A stretch of DNA of 15,981 nucleotides from an uncultured Clostridia bacterium. Lineage in GTDB: Bacteria; Bacillota; Clostridia; Christensenellales; CAG-138. Both the position numbers and the translations under genes were made by a program. How positions within the stretch are numbered: position 1 is the first letter of the stretch; every line of letters begins with the position of its first letter. Under the pieces are notes generated by a model, which saw nothing but the letters and a program-made list of their open reading frames with translations, made no database searches and was not told the DNA's origin. Where the stretch lies: the NCBI GenBank assembly GCA_937913075.1, contig CALEPU010000257.1, forward strand, positions 1 through 15,981, written 5' to 3'. Below, piece after piece: positions 13,791 to 15,981 of the stretch.

Positions 13791-15323
13791 TTACAGCAGT
13801 ATGACGGCGTCGTCGTCAAGATCCTCATACTCCTTGATAAGCGCCTCGGCCCTGCTCCGCTCCATGCGCTTTTTGCGCTGAGCTATCAGACCCATGACCT
13901 GTATCGTGATAAGAGGGGTCATGGCTACCATTGCGACGATACCGAAGGCGTCGGTGACTATATTGCCGCCCACCGCCCTGCAAGCCCCCTGTGCAAAGGG
14001 CACGAGGAACGCCGCCGTCATCGGTCCGGACGCAACTCCGCCGGAGTCAAACGCTATCGCGGTATAGAGCTTGGGAACGAAGAAGGAAATAATGAGCGCG
14101 ATCGCATAGCCGGGGATGAGGAAATAAAGTATGGATATCCCCGTCAGAACCCTCAGCATACCTATGCCAACGGATACGGCGACGCCTGCGGAGAGCGCCG
14201 TGCCCATCGATTTTTCCGAGATGGAGCCGTCGGTTATTTCCGCCACCTGTTTATTCAGCACGTAGACCGCAGGCTCCGCCTTGACTATAAAATAGCCTAT
14301 GAGCATACCTATGGGTATTATAAGCCAAGAGGCGTTTTTGCCGGCGAGAAGCTCCCCAAGATGCATACCGGCAGGCATAAAGCCCACGTTTGCGCCCGTG
14401 AGGAAAAGCACGAGACCGACGTGGGTATATACCAAGCCGATAAGAATTCTGAAAAGCTGCTTGCCCGGCAGTCGGAGCGCCAAAAGCTGATATGCTGTAA
14501 AGAAAATGAGTATCGGCAGCAACGACAGGGTCACGTCCTTAACGTAGGTCGGGAAGCCGTGGCGAAAAAGCTGCCAGAGTATTTTCGAGTCTCCTATTTC
14601 GGCAAGAGGGGCAAGCGTATACGAGGAATCGAGGCTGCCGTATGACATGCCGAGAATAAGCACCGCGATTATCGGGCCCACCGAGCACATAGCAATAAGA
14701 CCGAAGCTGTCGTTCGCGGCATGTCTGTCGCTCCTTATAGAGGAGATGCCTATGCCGAGAGCCATTATAAACGGCACGGTCATAGGGCCCGTCGTCACTC
14801 CTCCCGAATCGAACGCGACGCAAAGATAATCCTTGGGGACAAAAGCCGTAAGAACAAATATTGCCGTATAGAATATGAGCAGCAGCGGAGGCAGAGCCAT
14901 ACGGAAAAGCATCCTCAGCAGGGCAAGCACGAGGAACAGGGCGACGCCCGCCGCAACTGCGGCTATCAGCACCAAGTTTGGTATCGAGGGGACGAGCCCC
15001 GCGAGCACCTGCAGATCCGGCTCGGATACCGTTATTATGAAGCCGAGCAGGAAGGTTATGGGGATAATGACCTGCAGCTTTTTTGTTTTAGTCATACGGG
15101 CGCCGACAAGCTCGCCCATGCGTGAAATGGAGAGCTCCGCCCCCAGAGTAAAAAGCATCATGCCCAATATGAGCATTGCGCTGCCTATAAGGAAGGTGAG
15201 CAGTATGCCGGAGGATACGGGTACGACAAAAAAGCACAGCAGCAATACTATGAGTATTATCGGCAGCACCGAGGCGGCTGCCTCCCTGAGCTTTATTGAA
15301 AGCGTATCCTTCAGGTTGCTCAA
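13791..15323 (-). CDS. DUF1538 family membrane protein with two internal repeats
   Basis: A 510-residue polytopic membrane protein, about ten or more hydrophobic segments, built from two homologous halves. Half 1 has SEPDLQVL (100-107), AFDSGGVTTGPMT (170-182) and DSFGLIAMCSVGPI (205-218). Half 2 has AEPAVYVL (349-356), AFDSGGVASGPMT (424-436) and DAFGIVAMVAMTPL (458-471). The matched order and spacing show an internal duplication, common in transporters with inverted or parallel repeats. The substrate of DUF1538 proteins is unknown; the conserved DSGGV-x-(T/S)-GPMT in re-entrant-like positions could line a pore. Start is TTG, with AGAGG seven bases upstream. First gene of a four-gene leftward operon; the tandem PII-like gene follows at 12 bp, as AmtB is paired with GlnK. 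Transport and PII control are inference. Confidence 0.92.
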   Translation of the reverse strand: MSNLKDTLSIKLREAAASVLPIILIVLLLCFFVVPVSSGILLTFLIGSAMLILGMMLFTLGAELSISRMGELVGARMTKTKKLQVIIPITFLLGFIITVSEPDLQVLAGLVPSIPNLVLIAAVAAGVALFLVLALLRMLFRMALPPLLLIFYTAIFVLTAFVPKDYLCVAFDSGGVTTGPMTVPFIMALGIGISSIRSDRHAANDSFGLIAMCSVGPIIAVLILGMSYGSLDSSYTLAPLAEIGDSKILWQLFRHGFPTYVKDVTLSLLPILIFFTAYQLLALRLPGKQLFRILIGLVYTHVGLVLFLTGANVGFMPAGMHLGELLAGKNASWLIIPIGMLIGYFIVKAEPAVYVLNKQVAEITDGSISEKSMGTALSAGVAVSVGIGMLRVLTGISILYFLIPGYAIALIISFFVPKLYTAIAFDSGGVASGPMTAAFLVPFAQGACRAVGGNIVTDAFGIVAMVAMTPLITIQVMGLIAQRKKRMERSRAEALIKEYEDLDDDAVILL

Positions 15324-15356
15324 AGCCCGACCTCTCCATACAAATTCTCAATAATT

Positions 15357-15384
15357 ATTATACCGAAACCGCATAAAAAGTCAA
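15357..15384 (-). promoter_or_regulatory. Sigma-A type promoter for the DUF1538-PII-GTPase/NYN-ylmH operon
   Basis: On the minus strand TTGACT (15379-15384) and a perfect TATAAT (15357-15362) are 16 bases apart. Transcription would start near 15350, giving a leader of about 27 bases with AGAGG before the TTG start. No other convincing promoter was found between 15323 and 9723. Confidence 0.8.
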
Positions 15385-15415
15385 TCATGCGCGGCAGGGA
15401 AAAAGCCGGCTTCTA

Positions 15416-15444
15416 TTGAAATAGGGATACGGATATGTTAAAGT
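15416..15444 (+). promoter_or_regulatory. Possible promoter for the M42 peptidase gene
   Basis: TTGAAA (15416-15421) is followed after 17 bases by TAAAGT (15439-15444), a 4-of-6 match to the -10 box. The leader would be about 70 bases. A TTGACA at 15473-15478 is an alternative -35, but only a poor -10 (TAAAGG) follows it. Confidence 0.4.
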
Positions 15445-15518
15445 ATATACGGACGCTGCATATAAATCCGCATTGACAGCATCAAATCAATCAATTAAAG
15501 GTATCTAAGGGGGCCGTT

Positions 15519-15955
15519 ATGTATAATTTTGACGCGGAATACTGTCTCGAAGTGTTCAAGAGGCTGCTCGAGGTCGACAGCACCACGAGCCAATACGAGG
15601 CTGCGGAGGCGCTGGCTGAGGAGATACTCGGCGAGCTGGGCTATACCTCCTTCCGAACTCACAAGGGCGGGATATTATCGGATATAGGCGGCGAGGGTAA
15701 TGCGCTCGTTGTGACCGCTCATCTCGACGATATAGGGCTTATGGTGCGCCGCGTCAACGCCGACGGCACGCTGAACGTCTGTCCCGTCGGCGGGCTCTAC
15801 CCCTTCTACTGCGTGACCGAAAACGTAAGAGTTTACACCCGCGACGGGAACGTGTTCACCGGCTGTGTGTGCAGAACGCCAAACTCCGTACACGTTACGG
15901 AGGAGGAGCTTCGCTCCGTCGCGCCGGACTTTCGCACTAACGTTTGCGTGGTGCT
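15519..15955 (+). CDS. M42 family metallo-aminopeptidase, 3' end cut by the contig end
   Basis: The first 145 residues of an M42-type (glutamyl aminopeptidase/TET-like) peptidase. It opens with a helical segment ending in VDSTTSQYEAAEALAEEI, then reaches the first metal-binding motif, VTAHLDDIGLMV, with His68 and Asp70. The following stretch GGLYPFY and the RVYTRDGNVFTG segment fit the start of the inserted beta-barrel domain of the family. The rest, including the other metal ligands, is missing. The apparent last residues, LDRKSVV and stop, come from the adapter sequence that begins at 15956 and should be discarded. The ATG has AAGGGGG five bases upstream. The gene diverges from the DUF1538 operon across a 195-bp spacer holding promoters for both. 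The enzyme is probably cytoplasmic and trims peptides; specificity is unknown. Confidence 0.85.
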
Positions 15956-15981
15956 AGATCGGAAGAGCGTCGTGTAGGGAA
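15956..15981 (+). other. Illumina TruSeq adapter read-through at the contig end
   Basis: The final 26 bases start AGATCGGAAGAGCGTCGTGT and continue exactly as the Illumina universal adapter complement does, from memory of that oligonucleotide. Translated in the reading frame of the peptidase gene it yields the telltale DRKSVV followed by a stop. This is library sequence, not genomic DNA. Confidence 0.97.

Noticed and set aside
13602..14645. Long open frame of 347 codons on the plus strand.
   Set aside because: It lies antisense to the clearly coding DUF1538 and PII genes, is rich in His, Arg and Tyr as expected for an antisense shadow, and has no recognisable domain. The same applies to the 431-codon minus-strand frame at 5397-6692 and the 313-codon frame at 8766-9707.

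Overview
The window looks like a chromosomal contig from a spore-forming Clostridia-type Firmicute. It carries a full-length spoIVA, der downstream of a DUF512 radical-SAM-like gene, ylmH, strong GGAGG-type ribosome binding sites and TTGA../TATAAT promoters. Genus cannot be set by eye. No rRNA, tRNA, CRISPR array, insertion sequence or phage gene was seen. The right end is a library artefact: the last 26 bases match the Illumina TruSeq adapter, so the final gene is cut and its last residues are not biological.

Left block (167-5214, all minus strand): an envelope operon read from a good promoter at 5244-5272. In transcription order it encodes a YkuD L,D-transpeptidase lipoprotein, a lipoprotein with an SH3-like domain and a VanX-type (M15D) D-Ala-D-Ala dipeptidase domain, a small lipoprotein of unknown role, an MBOAT O-acyltransferase and an AlgX/DHHW-type SGNH protein. 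The first two act on peptidoglycan stem peptides; the last two look like a pair that O-acetylates an exported glycan. A back-to-back promoter (5306-5334), with an 18-bp AT-rich palindrome between the two, drives the rightward DUF512-der pair (5349-7996), whose genes overlap by 4 bp. The DUF512 gene has no conventional start codon at the right distance from its excellent ribosome binding site.

Middle (8016-9724): a large hairpin followed by T's ends the der transcript. spoIVA (8202-9686) follows and meets the leftward operon at a hairpin (9692-9724).

Right block (9723-15323, minus strand): a four-gene operon behind a TTGACT-16-TATAAT promoter (15357-15384). It encodes a membrane protein with two DUF1538 repeats, a tandem PII-like signalling protein, an 867-residue fusion of a TetM/EF-G-like ribosomal GTPase with a YacP/Rae1-type NYN nuclease domain, and YlmH, an S4-domain protein tied to ribosome quality control. 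The fusion and YlmH overlap by 28 bp. This is the most interesting part of the window: a ribosome-directed GTPase joined to a probable A-site nuclease, coupled to a tRNA/50S-binding factor, sharing a transcript with a PII-type sensor and its likely membrane partner. A divergent M42 peptidase gene (15519 onward) runs off the contig.
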